This document shows positions 26,059 through 36,143 of a DNA stretch of 64,000 nucleotides, one piece after another; positions within the stretch are counted from its first letter, which is position 1; the number at the start of each line of letters is the position of its first letter. The DNA lies in contig OY970367.1 in NCBI GenBank assembly GCA_963718635.1, positions 4,030,001 to 4,094,000 of the forward strand, read 5' to 3'. The notes below the pieces were generated by a model, which was given only the letters and a program-made list of their open reading frames with translations, searched no databases and had not been told where the DNA came from. The translations under genes and the position numbers were made by a program. The DNA comes from JAIOQJ01 sp963718635. Lineage in GTDB: Bacteria; Planctomycetota; Planctomycetia; Gemmatales; Gemmataceae.

Positions 26059-28861
26059 ATGCGATTTCTCGTCGGCATCGATCTCGGAACGACTAACAGT
26101 GCGTTGGCGTATATCGACCTAAATAACAGGCCCCGCACCGGCGCTCAGCGAGAAGACGTTCGGCGTCCCGCAGCTTGTGGCTGCTGGTCATGTCGCCGAA
26201 CGGCCATTGCTGCCTTCGTTTCTGTATCTGCCTGGTGAACACGATCTCGCAGCTGGCTCGATAACGCTTCCCTGGAAACCGGATGCCGCCTATGCGGTCG
26301 GCGAGTTTGCACGCAATCACGGCGCGCGCATCCCCGGTCGGCTCGTCTCTTCCGCCAAGTCTTGGCTTTGTCATCCGGGGGTCGATCGCACCGCGCCGTT
26401 GTTGCCGTGGGCAGCGCCGCCGGACGTCAACCGATTATCCCCCCTCGAAGTTTCCGCTCGCTATCTGCAGCATATGGTTGAGGGTTGGAATTTCGCGATG
26501 GCCAAGACGGGCGCCAAGCTCGAAGACCAAGCTGTTGTCCTTACCGTGCCGGCTAGTTTTGACGATGTAGCACGCAACCTGACGATGCAGGCCGCTCAAC
26601 AGGCAGGCTTGAAAAACGTAACCTTACTCGAAGAACCGCAGGCTGCTTTCTATTGTTGGCTCGGGCTCAGCAAAATCGAGGAAGTGGGACGCATGCAGCC
26701 CGGCATGCGCTGCGTGGTGATTGACGTCGGCGGCGGCACCAGCGATTTCAGCCTGATCCGCGCCGCTGAAGATAAGGGCGAACTGACCTTTATCCGCGAG
26801 TCGGTCGGCGATCATCTGCTGCTCGGCGGCGACAACATGGATCTTGCCCTTGCACGCCATGCCGAAACAAAACTACCGCAAGCCGGGAAGCTTGATGGCG
26901 CTCAATTCGGAATGCTAGTGCAAGCCTGCCGGCAGGCGAAGGAGCAACTGCTCGACCCGAAAGGGCCTGCTTCGGTATCGGTGACCGTTCAAGGCCGAGG
27001 GCGGTCGGTCATCGGCGGCTCCTTGAATACTTCGCTTACGCCGGCTGATGTCAAACAAGCTATCTTCGAGGGCTTCTTTCCCATCACGCAGCGAGATGCC
27101 GAACCTTCTCGTTCCGGCCGGACTGGACTCCAGGAGATGGGCTTGCCCTATGTCAACGACCCCGCGGTGACGAGGCATCTGGCCGCCTTCTTAAACAAGC
27201 AACTACCTCCAGGCGAAGCGCCGGATGCCATCCTTTTCAACGGCGGCGTCTTCCAGCCGCAAAATCTGCGCGACCGCCTGATCGATGTCATGCGCCAGTG
27301 GTACGACCAGCCGGGAAAACCTTGGCAACCGCTCGTGTTGGCAAATCCTTCCTTGGATCTCGCAGTCGCCTGGGGCGCTGCCTATTACGGTTGGCTGAAG
27401 CATTCGGGTGGTCGCCGTATCGGGGGCGGCATCCCGCGCTCCTATTACATCGGCATTGACGTCGATACGGCTGCCCAGAATCCAAATCCCGATTTGCGCA
27501 ATGTTTTATGCGTGGTGCCACGCCGACTTCAAGAGGGTGAAGAAGTCGCGCTGCCTAAGCCGGAATTGGAATTGGCATTAGGCCAACCCGTTCTTTTCCC
27601 ACTTTATACATCCACGGTTCGCGGCGACGACAAACCCGGCGACTTATTGCATGTCTCCCAGGAACAGCTCCTGCAATTGCCGCCATTGCACACGATTCTG
27701 CGCGGCGGCAAGCGGGCCGGCGCCAAGCGCGTGCCGGTGACTTTGGCCGCGAAATGCACCGAAATCGGCACGCTCGAACTTTGGTGCGTTGCTAAAGATG
27801 GCCAGAACCGTTGGCGTTTGGAGTTTAACGTCCGCGATATCGTGAAGGATGCCGAGCCGGAAGCAGCGCCCGGCGATTCTGGGATCACTGATGTGCTGCC
27901 AGAAAGCCAAGTTCAGGCAGCCCTAGACATCATTCGCGAGGTCTATCAAAGTCCCAAGCCAGGAACGCCCGAGGTTAAAGAGATCTACAAGCACCTGGAG
28001 ACAGTTCTCGATTCATCGCGCGGCGATTGGCCGATGGGGCTATGCCGTCGTCTGTGGGAGTTTCTCGAGGAGATCGCTCCGGACCGCAGTCGTTCCGCTC
28101 AGCATCTGCATCGCTGGTATCACTTGGCCGGCTTCTGTTTGCGCCCGGGTTTCGGCGATTCGCTCGATCGCTATCGTATTGAGCAACTCTGGAAGTTGAT
28201 TGCTGCACCTTTCAAGGCAGCCGGCGCTCCATCGGCCCAAGCGGAAGGTGGCGCCGACTATTGGATCATGTGGCGCCGTCTCGCCGGTGGTCTGAACCAA
28301 TCGTATCAGCAGACGCTTTTCACGCGCTTAAGGCCTATCTTGCTCCCGGCCAAGGGCAAGCAAATCGTCCGACCGGGCGCCAACGAACTGGCCGAGATGT
28401 CGCGCGCGGCCGCCGCTTTCGAACGTCTCGATGTGAAAGTAAAACAGATTCTAGGCGAAGCTCTGCTGCGTCAAGTTTCGCGTACTCCGGTGCCGACCTA
28501 TGCCTTTTGGGCGCTGACGCGGCTAGGCGCGCGTACCTTGCTTTACGGACCGATGAACACGGTCGTGCATCCGGAAATCATCGAAAACTGGCTCGAACAA
28601 CTGGTAGGATTTCAACCCGGCAACGACAGCGAAAAAAACGCTTGGGCTTTCTGCCTCTCGCAACTGGCGCGCATGAGCGGCCATCGCGCGCTCGACATCG
28701 ACGATGAACACCGCGCAAGCGTCCTGATCGCTTTGCGCAAGCTGCAAATTCCTACAGCCTGGGTGAGAATGGTGGAAGAAGTGGTTGAAATGGAAAAAGC
28801 CGAGCGCAGCCAAATGTTCGGCGATTCGCTGCCGATTGGCCTGCGCTTGGCAGGCGGGTGA
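26059..28861 (+). CDS. Hsp70-family protein (one-base frameshift near the N-terminus)
   Basis: About 933 residues. The start at 26059 reads MRFLVGIDLGTTNSALAYID, the phosphate-1 motif of Hsp70; after LNNRP the frame changes. Dropping one C from the CCCC run at 26131-26134 joins it to APALSEKTFGVPQLVAAGHV and the long frame with VVIDVGGGTSDFSLI and ILFNGGVFQP (phosphate-2 and adenosine regions). Without the correction the protein would start at about 26177 and lack its ATP-binding N-terminus. The 300-residue C-terminal part differs from DnaK and lacks the EEVD/lid signature; this large type is common in planctomycetes. Role as chaperone is inferred from family. Confidence 0.9.
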
Positions 28862-28895
28862 GCCATTGCGCGGCTCTTACCCTATATCGCCATTT

Positions 28896-30692
28896 TTATT
28901 TCACTTCAGGCATTTCAAACTGCCGTGCCTGAAGAATCTCACGGCTCGCGTCGTCTTGAATCAACGCGATAACACGAAGGTGCTTCAGGTCTAATGGGCG
29001 TTCGGCCTTGGGGAATTCGCGTTCCTTGGCGAAGTCGTCCAAGTACTTCGTCAGTTCCGTTCGAATCTCCGTGGGATCAATTTCGAAGGTTTTCGAAAAG
29101 TTTTCTTCTTTCAGCGCTGTTCCTTCCACGCCACCCGGCATCGAGCGCACCACTTGATGATGAAAACGGAGCGAGTTGCCGCCGACATATTTGATCGATT
29201 CTTCAACGAGCAACAGCCGCAGTTTAATGTCGTCTCCAGGTTGTTTGATGCCGTGGATATCAATTTTGATGGAGATTTTGCCTTCTTTGTTGGCGACCGC
29301 GCCATCAAGCTTGATTTCGGTTGGCTCTTCCAACAGCGGATCGATGTAGCGCTTGTATTCTTTGAATTTCGCCTCCGAACCGCCCATGCCTCCACCGCCG
29401 CTGCGACGCGGCTTGCCGTTGAAGAGAACCGTGGGGGTGCCGCGCAGGTCCATCGGGAATTTTTCGCCGTAGTATTTCCAACGCGCTTCGGAAGCAGGAC
29501 TGGTGAGCGGGTCGGGTCCGGGAATATGCATGTGATATTGGATGAGCACCAGATCGCTTGGCCCGTACGATTTCTGCAAGGCATCGAAGGCGACATCGGC
29601 TGCTACGCAAGGCGGGCATTGGGCGCCGGTGAATAACTCCAACACCGCCGCTCGTTCCGACTTATTCGTTCGGCCTGCAAAGGCTTTCGGCTTAAAGGGC
29701 GGCACCTTGATTTGGTACTCGGCATCCCAGGCCAGTTCGAGCTTGGTGAGCTTGGCCTTAGCCTGCTTGGCCAAGTCTTCTTTTCCGTCCTTTTCATAAG
29801 AGGTCAGCAGCGCGTTCTCCAGGCGAACTTGCAGCGAGACCGGCGAGTCTTGTGTCATCAATTTGGAAGCCTTAGTCGCGATACTTTCCGTAATGCCGGA
29901 GAAGCCTTTTTGCGTCTTTACCGCATCAGCGCACTGCATCAAGGCATCAAGTTGGAAGCGTTTGCCGTAAGGTTCCGTGTATTTTTCAACGATCTGGACC
30001 CACTTGTTCGCATCATCCGCTTTGCCTGCTTGCTCGGCGTTGCGGAGCAAGCCAAGAGCCGCTTCGACGACAAGCGGGCTATCCGCGTTTTTGTCTAAAA
30101 CCTCCCGGTAAAGGGCGGGAGTTTGTGCTTCGGCCTCTTTTTGGGCCGTCTCTAGTTTCTTCTTCAGTTCGGCTTTGGTGTCGTCGTTCTTCGTCCGGCG
30201 CAGTTGTAACTGCAGCGCCTGCACCGCTTGCGTCAACTTTTGAGCCGACTTGAACGATTCCGGAACATCGGGCTTGATCGACGCATCCGCTGCTTCGATT
30301 TTCTCTTTGTCAGTCGCGATGAATTTGCCGCGCGAGAGCAGGTCTTCGTCGCCAAAGCTGCCAAGGGCTAGCTTCGCGTTCTTGGGCGTCACATTGCCGT
30401 GGAAGGCGAGCTTACGGCCGGCTAGATCGAACTCGATGTCAACTTTGCTTTCATTCACGGTGAAGCCTTGGAGTTCCACCGGTGTTTGCTCGGCTTTATC
30501 GAGAATTTCTGCCCGCAGCTCGCCCCCCTTTTTGGCAACCTTCAGCATGCAAAGCGCCTGCTCGGGGCCGGCAAACGCAAACGAATAGTAGAGGATGTAA
30601 TTGCCCGGCTCGAGCGCCGGCTTCTCTTCCGCCATTGCCGCTGGATGCAGAGCTAGCAATAACGCAAAGCCGACAAGGAAGGTGCGTGGCAT
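28896..30692 (-). CDS. Secreted protein with thioredoxin-like domain (CPPC)
   Basis: 598 residues from the ATG at 30692; the open frame extends to 30896 through an AT-rich inverted repeat, which is not coding. MPRTFLVGFALLLALHPAAM is the signal peptide. The middle is Lys/Ala-rich helical (about 130-330). At 345-470 a thioredoxin fold is seen: AAVLELFTGAQCPPC with Cys359 and Cys362, then cis-Pro region RGTPTVLFNGKP. The C-terminus predicts a beta domain. Probably an extracytoplasmic thiol-disulfide protein. Convergent with the Hsp70-family gene. Confidence 0.78.
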   Translation of the reverse strand: MPRTFLVGFALLLALHPAAMAEEKPALEPGNYILYYSFAFAGPEQALCMLKVAKKGGELRAEILDKAEQTPVELQGFTVNESKVDIEFDLAGRKLAFHGNVTPKNAKLALGSFGDEDLLSRGKFIATDKEKIEAADASIKPDVPESFKSAQKLTQAVQALQLQLRRTKNDDTKAELKKKLETAQKEAEAQTPALYREVLDKNADSPLVVEAALGLLRNAEQAGKADDANKWVQIVEKYTEPYGKRFQLDALMQCADAVKTQKGFSGITESIATKASKLMTQDSPVSLQVRLENALLTSYEKDGKEDLAKQAKAKLTKLELAWDAEYQIKVPPFKPKAFAGRTNKSERAAVLELFTGAQCPPCVAADVAFDALQKSYGPSDLVLIQYHMHIPGPDPLTSPASEARWKYYGEKFPMDLRGTPTVLFNGKPRRSGGGGMGGSEAKFKEYKRYIDPLLEEPTEIKLDGAVANKEGKISIKIDIHGIKQPGDDIKLRLLLVEESIKYVGGNSLRFHHQVVRSMPGGVEGTALKEENFSKTFEIDPTEIRTELTKYLDDFAKEREFPKAERPLDLKHLRVIALIQDDASREILQARQFEMPEVK

Positions 30693-30797
30693 GATGATTC
30701 TCCGAACTTCAGAAGCGATTCGTGTCCATACTAAAATACGCGTCCGCTGCAATTCGGAAACAATAGCTTTCCCTAATTCGCAACGAAATAAAAACGA

Positions 30798-30885
30798 CGA
30801 CAAAAAGATTTGGGACAAAAAAATAAAACAAAAACGAATTTTTAGGTTTTTGCGTTTTATTTTTTTGTCCCAAATATTTTTGTCG
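30798..30885. mobile_element. MITE-like AT-rich element, copy 1
   Basis: Inverted arms of 32 bases (30798-30829, 30854-30885) differ at one position: CGACAAAAAGATTTGGGACA...ATAAAAC and its complement. They flank only 24 bases. Related elements lie at 62337-62504 (both arms) and 49331-49360 (one arm). It has no reading frame and sits between two genes transcribed in the same direction. Confidence 0.75.
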
Positions 30886-30905
30886 GAGTTCCTCACTCTC
30901 CTTGC

Positions 30906-32296
30906 TCACGCAATCACTTCATGGGCCACTGTGCCAAAAACATCGGTGAGCCGAAAATCGCGCCCGAGGTAGCGATAGGTTAGCTTTTCGTGATCCATGC
31001 CTAGCAGGTGGAGGATTGTCGCATTAATGTCGTGGGCGTGCATCTTGCCTTCGGTCGCCTGGAAGCCGAAGTCGTCGGTCGCGCCATGGACATGCCCGGC
31101 TTTCACGCCTCCTCCGGCGAGAAAAATGGAGAAGCCGTAGGGCGAATGGTCGCGGCCATTGCTCCCTTCGGTTGTTGGGGTACGGCCGAATTCGCCGCCC
31201 CAGACAACGAGCGTCTCATCGAGCAATCCTCGGCCTTTGAGATCCATGATCAGCGCAGCCGCGCCGCGATCCATGCTCTTCATCATTTTGGATTGGCCGT
31301 TGTGGTTGTCGCCGTGCGTGTCCCAACCGGTCGAGCCGCAACCATGATAAATCTGCACAAAGCGCGTGCCTCGTTCCACCAACCGGCGAGCGATGAGGCA
31401 CTGTTCGCCGAAACCTGGCCCATACGCGGCACGTGTGGTTTGCGTCTCGCGACCAAATCGACGGCATCGGGCGCCGATGATTGCATCCGATAGGCAAGCT
31501 CGTATGAGGCAATGCGGGCTTCCAAGTTGCTGTCATCGGTGCGCGTTTGCGCATGCTTACGATTGAGCGATTGCACGTAATCGATGAGCGCTCGCTGATC
31601 GGCGGAGGCCATTTCCTTCGGCGCGGCAAGATTGGGAATAGGGGTCGAGCCCGAATCAAAACGAGTCCCTTGATAGACTGCGGGCAAAAAGCCGCTGCCC
31701 CAAACGCCGGCGCCCGGCTTCAAAGGCCCATCAGCCATCACCACAAAACTGGGAAGATTGTCGGCAACATTGCCCAGGCCATAGCTGGCCCACGCGCCGA
31801 GTGAAGGCCGGCCCATGCGGTCATGTCCGGTGTTCATCAGCCAGATGCCGGGAGTGTGATTGAAGATCTCGTGGTGGCACCCCCGCAAGACGCAGATATC
31901 GTCCGCCACCGTTTGAAGGTTGCGCAGCGTGTCGCAGATTTCAATGCCGCTCTGGCCGCAACGGCGAAACTGTTGCTTGCTGGCCATCAGCTTCTGTTTT
32001 TTGAGATCGGTGAATTGCAGTTGCAGCCCCTGCAACGATTCCGGCGTCGGCTGGCCATCATACTTGGTAAGGGCCGGCTTTGGGTCGAAGGTATCAACCT
32101 GGCTCGGCCCGCCATGCATGAACAGATAGATGACCGCTTTTGCCTTCGGCGCGAAATGCGACAACCGGGCCGTGAGCGGATTGGGCGACTCGGCCGCTAA
32201 CAAGTTAGCCAGCGGCAACATGCCAAAGCCGAGGCCTGCTTGGCGGAGCCAGGTACGGCGGGAAATTACCTGACTATTGTTAGTTGAGAAATTCAT
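30906..32296 (-). CDS. DUF1501 protein with Tat signal (frameshift)
   Basis: Two frames (31283-32296 and 30906-31382) form one DUF1501 protein of about 463 residues. The N-terminus has a twin-arginine signal, SRRTWLRQAGLGFGMLPLAN. Family motifs: VIYLFMHGGPSQVDTFDPKP, HHEIFNHTPGIWLMNTGHDR, PSFVVMADG; then in the second frame ERGTRFVQIYHGCGSTGWDTH, VVWGGEFGRTPTTEG and MHAHDINATILHLLG. One missing base near 31450-31454 separates DAVDL from RETQTTRAAYGPGFGEQCLI. The fold is sulfatase/alkaline-phosphatase-like and is usually encoded next to a DUF1549/1553 gene, which is absent here. Confidence 0.92.
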
Positions 32297-32373
32297 CGTT
32301 TCGCTTGGACCAAATTCGTTAGAACAGTTGGAATGGTCGTGCTACATTCTATCCTGATTCGAAGGAGTTCTCG

Positions 32374-32799
32374 ATGAAATTACTGATTCTCGGCGTGATG
32401 GCATTGATGGTAGTTGCCTCTCGGTCAATGGCAGCCGATCAACCTGCCCCAGACAAAGCCGATGCCCGCGTTTTCGAACTGCGCACGTACACCGCAGCGC
32501 CGGGGAAGATGAAGGATCTCCATGCCCGCTTTCGGGATCACACGTGCAAGCTGCTTGAAAAGCACGGCATGACCTTGATCGGCTTCTGGGTGCCGACCGA
32601 CCCGAAAGGCGCCGAAGAGACACTCGTCTATATCGTCGCGCACCCGAGCGAAGAGGCTGCGAAGAAAGCCTGGGACGCCTTCCGCAACGATGAGGACTGG
32701 AAGAAAGCGCGAACCGATTCCGAAAAGAACGGCCCTATTCTCGCCAAGCCGCCGGAAGCCAAATTCTTCAAGGCGACGGATTACTCGAAGATCAAATAA
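32374..32799 (+). CDS. NIPSNAP-family protein with signal peptide
   Basis: 141 residues. A signal peptide (MKLLILGVMALMVVASRSMA) is followed by one NIPSNAP ferredoxin-like domain: VFELRTYTAAPGKMKDLHAR, GMTLIGFWVPTD, TLVYIVAHPSEEAAKKAWDA and DWKKARTDSE. A good Shine-Dalgarno, GAAGGAG, precedes the ATG by seven bases. Divergent from the DUF1501 gene with only 77 bases between, which must hold both promoters. Function of bacterial NIPSNAP proteins is not established. Confidence 0.9.
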   Translation: MKLLILGVMALMVVASRSMAADQPAPDKADARVFELRTYTAAPGKMKDLHARFRDHTCKLLEKHGMTLIGFWVPTDPKGAEETLVYIVAHPSEEAAKKAWDAFRNDEDWKKARTDSEKNGPILAKPPEAKFFKATDYSKIK

Positions 32800-32813
32800 A
32801 TTGGTAGGAGCAC

Positions 32814-32874
32814 CAGCAGGCCGGGAGGCCTGCTGCCACTTCTAGATTGAGGCCACAGGCCTCCCGGCCTGTGG
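32814..32874. repeat. Double palindrome downstream of the NIPSNAP gene
   Basis: CAGCAGGCCGGGAGGCCTGC then TG (32814-32835) and CCACAGGCCTCCCGGCCTGT then GG (32853-32874) are each palindromic and also pair with each other. Possible transcription end. Confidence 0.65.
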
Positions 32875-32891
32875 GACCCGTTACCCGATTC

Positions 32892-32921
32892 ACGTAGGGT
32901 GGGTGAAGGCTTTGCGAAACC
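32892..32921. repeat. Interspersed GTAGG-TGGGTGAAGGC element
   Basis: GTAGGGTGGGTGAAGGCTTT followed by GCGAAACC; nearly the same sequence occurs at 56363-56394, where it forms a hairpin (TTGGGT and ACCCA). Confidence 0.6.
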
Positions 32922-32995
32922 GGTCGTTTGACTGTGCATTCACGATCCCCTCTGAAACTATTTTCAACAAAATGCAAAAGCGCAAAATTTTTGTT

Positions 32996-33050
32996 CGTTT
33001 TCCCACGATTTAATTGGAAAGTGGCTTCCGGAAATATTTCCGGAAGCCAC
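32996..33050 (-). repeat. AAATATTT palindrome element, copy D
   Basis: A perfect 30-base palindrome (33021-33050, core GCTTCCGGAAATATTTCCGG) preceded by CGTTTTCCCACGATTTAATT, the reverse complement of the tail of copy A. The element is thus in the opposite orientation here. Confidence 0.85.
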
Positions 33051-33334
33051 CTTGTTGAAACACCGCCTTGTATCATTCTCCTCGCCGGAAGCACCGGCCG
33101 CTTACACGGCTCGGCTCGCCGGGCGCGCGTAGCGATAGCGCTGCCTGGCCCTGCGCAGCGTCAACGGCGTTCGACGCGCTGGGGGTCCACTACTAACTTA
33201 GGCGTGCTGTTTTCGGAAATGCGTTTTTTGATCTCGTCGCCGGATTGGCGCTGGCGAGCGGCGCGCCGTCAGGCCGCCGTGCCCTGCGGTTACGTCAGCC
33301 TTACGGCTCACGCGCTGTACCAAAAAACCCCGGC

Positions 33335-33481
33335 GTTAGCCGCGACGCGGAGAGCTTTGGCGCAGCGGAGCGTTCGCGGCGCAGCCGCGCGAACACTCCA
33401 GTCGCTGACGCTCCTGGCTCGCCTGATGTGGTGCCAACGCGCTCCGCTACGTCAGAGCCCTCCGCGTCGCGGCTAACGCGC
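33335..33481. repeat. Inverted repeat block upstream of the integrase
   Basis: CGTTAGCCGCGACGCGGAG (about 33343) and CTCCGCGTCGCGGCTAACGC (about 33460) are inverted copies 100 bases apart, enclosing another palindromic family arm, ACTCCAGTCGCTGACGCTCC. Frames across this GC-rich region are repetitive (TRRALAQRS..., APLRQSPPRR) and not regarded as genes. The block fills the spacer left of the integron. Confidence 0.65.
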
Positions 33482-33597
33482 GTCTGTTTTGGAACGGGCG
33501 CCAAAGCAATCAAAAATCGCGATCCCCATCAATCTTTTTACCTTGACGTTGCCGCATTCCCCCGAATATACACTTCTCCAGTGCCAGAGAATGCCCG

Positions 33598-34793
33598 ATG
33601 CCTTCGCTCCTCCCATCATCGATTTCGAATCCCACCGCCACGCCGGGCCAACCGCCGCGTTTGCTCGATCGCATACGCGAAGCGTGCCGCGTTCGCCATT
33701 ATTCCGTGCGCACCGAGGACGCTTACCACGATTGGATCAAGCGCTTCATCCTCTTCTACAACAAACGGCATCCCCTGGAAATGGGCTCGGCTGAGATCAA
33801 CGCCTTTCTCACGCATCTCGCGGTGGAAGGCCATGTCGCCGCTTCGACCCAGAACCAGGCCTTTGCGGCGATTCTGTTCCTTTACCAGAAGGTGTTGGAA
33901 GTAGACCCTGGATTGGTCGAGGGCGTCATCCGCGCCAAACGCCCGACACGGCTTCCCGTCGTGCTGACCAAGGATGAAATCGGAAAAATCTTCGCTCAAC
34001 TGACTGATACGTATCTGCTGATTGCTCGCCTTCAGTACGGTACTGGAATGCGACTGCTCAAGGATTGCGGCTGCGGGTCAAAGATATTGACTTTCAGCGG
34101 AATGAAATCCTCATTCGTGAAGGCAAGGGCGACAAGGACCGCCGGACAATGCTGCCCGAATCAGTCAAATCGGAATTGCTGGTGCATCTCGAGAAGGTTC
34201 GACTTCTCCATCAAAAAGATCTCGAACGAGGGTTTGGCCGAGTTTACCTCCCCTCCGCCCTCGATCGCAAGCTCCCGAGCGCTGCTGGCGAATGGAAATG
34301 GCATTATGTGTTTCCGTCCGCCACTCTTTCGGTTGATCCGCGCAGCCAGATCAAACGCCGGCACCATCTTCACGAAGGAACGGTCAGCCGAGAATTCACC
34401 CAGGCCGTCAAGCGAACGGGCATCGGCAAGCGGGCCACCAGCCACAGTTTTCGGCATAGCTTCGCTACCCATCTCCTGGAAGCCGGCTATGATATTCGCA
34501 CCGTCCAGGAATTGCTCGGTCATGCCGATGTGAGTCTGACCATGATCCACACGCACGTGCTGAACAAAGGCGGCCGAGGCGTCCGCAGCCCGCTCGATGC
34601 CTGGCGATGCGCAAACTCTGTTAGGACGTTAGTTCGCGCGAACTCGCAAGGACGTTTTGGACGCAACAGATGGACTACATTGATCTTCGGCAGGACGTTC
34701 CTGCCGAAATTTGCAAAGTGTTATCTTGCGCGTGCGCAATATAATCATTGGTTAGCTGCTCAGGTGAGGGACTCCTTTTGTCACTCCGCATGA
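33598..34793 (+). CDS. intI: Integron integrase IntI (frameshifted; catalytic Tyr replaced by His)
   Basis: Site-specific tyrosine recombinase that moves gene cassettes between attI and attC. N-terminal SAM-like domain: RIREACRVRHYSVRTEDAYH, WIKRFILFYNK. Catalytic domain: YGTGMRL with the first Arg, then after a one-base deletion at about 34063 LRLRVKDIDFQRNEILIREG. The IntI-specific insert is visible as ERGFGRVYLPSALDRKLPSA and EWKWHYVFPS. HSFRHSFATHLLEAGYDIRT carries the His and second Arg. The expected MIYTHVLN is MIHTHVLN; codon 34548-34550 is CAC. The frame then runs about 45 residues past the usual end SPLD. It points towards the cassettes, the reversed layout reported for Planctomycetes and Treponema. 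Confidence 0.93.
34620..34789 (+). other. Candidate attI region
   Basis: About 170 bases between the normal IntI C-terminus and the first cassette gene. It contains GTTAGGACGTTAGTTCGCGC and TTGGTTAGCTGCTC, GTTA-type core candidates, and a short hairpin (TCGGCAGGACGTTCCTGCCGA, 34686-34706). Which of these is the recombination point cannot be told from one sequence. Confidence 0.35.
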
Positions 34794-35485
34794 ACCTCTA
34801 CGGCTGGAGTTTGCCCGACTTCAAGCAGGTTCTTGGAAGCAAGGACCCTGCGGTGCTCGAGAAGGCGACCGCGCTGATCACCAAGACGCTGCCGAAGGAA
34901 CCTGCCCAGTCCAAAGCAAAAGCGTGGCTACGTACCCTCGTCGAGCACGGCTTCCCATTCCAACTGGAACGGGAATCGTCCCCGGAGCCTGCCGATGGCG
35001 GACTGTTGACGGTGCAAATGGAAACGGAGGCTCATGTTTTCGCGGTGCATTGTTTAGCTCGCGCGATCGCCCGTGAAGGCCACCTCGACCTCGCTGGCGA
35101 ATCCTCCAATTGGGCACATCCCGCGGTCACGTCGCTTTACCGCGAGTTGGCGTCCTGTGGCTTCACGAAGTCGAAAAGCTGTTGCATCGAGTACTTTTCC
35201 TGGATGTCGAGCCTCAGCAACGGATCGCCGCTATTCGGCGACGACTTTCGCACCGAGTGGTCTTTCTATTCGCTGTTCAGCAACCGCGACCTTGCCGCCC
35301 TGATCCCCGTTTTTCAAGCAGCGGCAGACTTCAAGAGGGCGTTGCCAGAGGGATATCCGAAGGAAGTCGCCGACAAGATGGCAACTGGGTTGTCGGACGG
35401 CGGCAAAGCGTTTGTCTTGGACCTCGTCAAGTGGTTCGGACAAATCCAGCAAGCCGGCCAAGATGCATTCGTCATGTGGTGGTGA
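34790..35485 (+). CDS. Cassette 1 gene: hypothetical protein
   Basis: 231 residues from the ATG at 34790 (MNLYGWSLPDFKQVLGSKDP). The remaining sequence has a central part (ETEAHVFAVHCLARAIAREG, SSNWAHPAVTSLYREL) and a C-terminus LPEGYPKEVADKMATGLSDG. The opening, LYGWSLxxFxxxLGSxD, recalls a family of unnamed bacterial proteins, but I cannot give a function. It is a soluble protein with no signal. It is the first gene after the integrase and ends 20 bases before attC 1. Confidence 0.75.
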   Translation: MNLYGWSLPDFKQVLGSKDPAVLEKATALITKTLPKEPAQSKAKAWLRTLVEHGFPFQLERESSPEPADGGLLTVQMETEAHVFAVHCLARAIAREGHLDLAGESSNWAHPAVTSLYRELASCGFTKSKSCCIEYFSWMSSLSNGSPLFGDDFRTEWSFYSLFSNRDLAALIPVFQAAADFKRALPEGYPKEVADKMATGLSDGGKAFVLDLVKWFGQIQQAGQDAFVMWW

Positions 35486-35505
35486 GCCGATGATGCGGTA
35501 GTCGC

Positions 35506-35602
35506 AGCTAACCACCGGCTGAAGCGGACCGGGGCCGCCATCCTGGTTTTGCGTGCTTCAACGTCTCATAGGCGGCCCCGGCAGCTTAGCCGAGCGTTCG
35601 GC
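35506..35602 (+). other. attC 1
   Basis: Outer boxes GCTAAC (35507) and GTTCGGC (35596-35602); inner arms GGCTGAAGCGGACCGGGGCC and GGCCCCGGCAGCTTAGC pair with the unpaired base typical of attC. The centre holds TTTTGCGTGCTTCAACGTCT. The arm GGCAGCTTA is shared with most other sites of the array. Confidence 0.8.
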
Positions 35603-35615
35603 GGCTTTGGCGCTT

Positions 35616-35987
35616 TTGAGTGGGAGACGGATAAGTTCCGGATTCAAGGTCGCGGGTGAAGAATTCGTTGGCACGAACGGCGCGGTCGAGGCCTTCCTCG
35701 AAGCGATGGCCGCGTTGGCCGCGGACCAGTACGGCGCTGACGACCCGTTGGCTGCGTACCTTGCAGCCGAGCGGGAGAGCCCGGCGCGAGGTTGGACGGT
35801 TTCCCTCGACCCCTGGGCGGCGGACGCCACCGACCGCGGCCGGCTCCTGGAACTGCTGGATTGCGCCACGGAGCGGCTGCTGCGGGAAGATGTGTTCACC
35901 GACTACGGCCGGGCGTGGGTGTCGTCCGTGGTGGCGGCACTGCGGGCGCGGGTCGCCGCGGGTGGCCCGGCCGAACAAGCGTTGTAG
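35616..35987 (+). CDS. Cassette 2 gene: hypothetical protein
   Basis: About 123 residues if read from the TTG at 35616; the frame is open from 35553 but the first part is attC 1, and no ATG is available near the expected start. GC-rich, acidic, mostly helical: TNGAVEAFLEAMAALAADQY, DPLAAYLAAERESPARGW, ERLLREDVFTDYGRAWVSSV. Ends with TAG shortly before attC 2. Codon composition is more GC-rich than in neighbouring cassettes, suggesting a different origin. Function unknown. Confidence 0.55.
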   Translation: MSGRRISSGFKVAGEEFVGTNGAVEAFLEAMAALAADQYGADDPLAAYLAAERESPARGWTVSLDPWAADATDRGRLLELLDCATERLLREDVFTDYGRAWVSSVVAALRARVAAGGPAEQAL

Positions 35988-36036
35988 CAGCCGGCGGGGC
36001 ATGACACGGGCGGTTCGTTTGAGTCGGAGTCGCGCC

Positions 36037-36130
36037 GCCGAACAAATCGCTCAAGCTGACCGCCGCCCGCAACGTCGGGGTGTGGAAACGAACTCTACTT
36101 AGGCGGCGGCAGCTTAGCTGGTCGTTCGGC
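36037..36130 (+). other. attC 2
   Basis: GCCGAAC at 36037 and GTTCGGC at 36124-36130, with inner arms CTCAAGCTGACCGCCGCC and GGCGGCGGCAGCTTAGC. A typical, well-preserved site; nearly the same arms occur in attC 3 and 4. Confidence 0.88.
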
Positions 36131-36143
36131 GGCGGAGGTTGGC

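Noticed and set aside
32928..33513. Open frames of 70-182 residues left of the integrase
   Set aside because: The region is made of interspersed palindromes; the frames show repeat-like Arg/Ala-rich sequence and similar ones arise on both strands.
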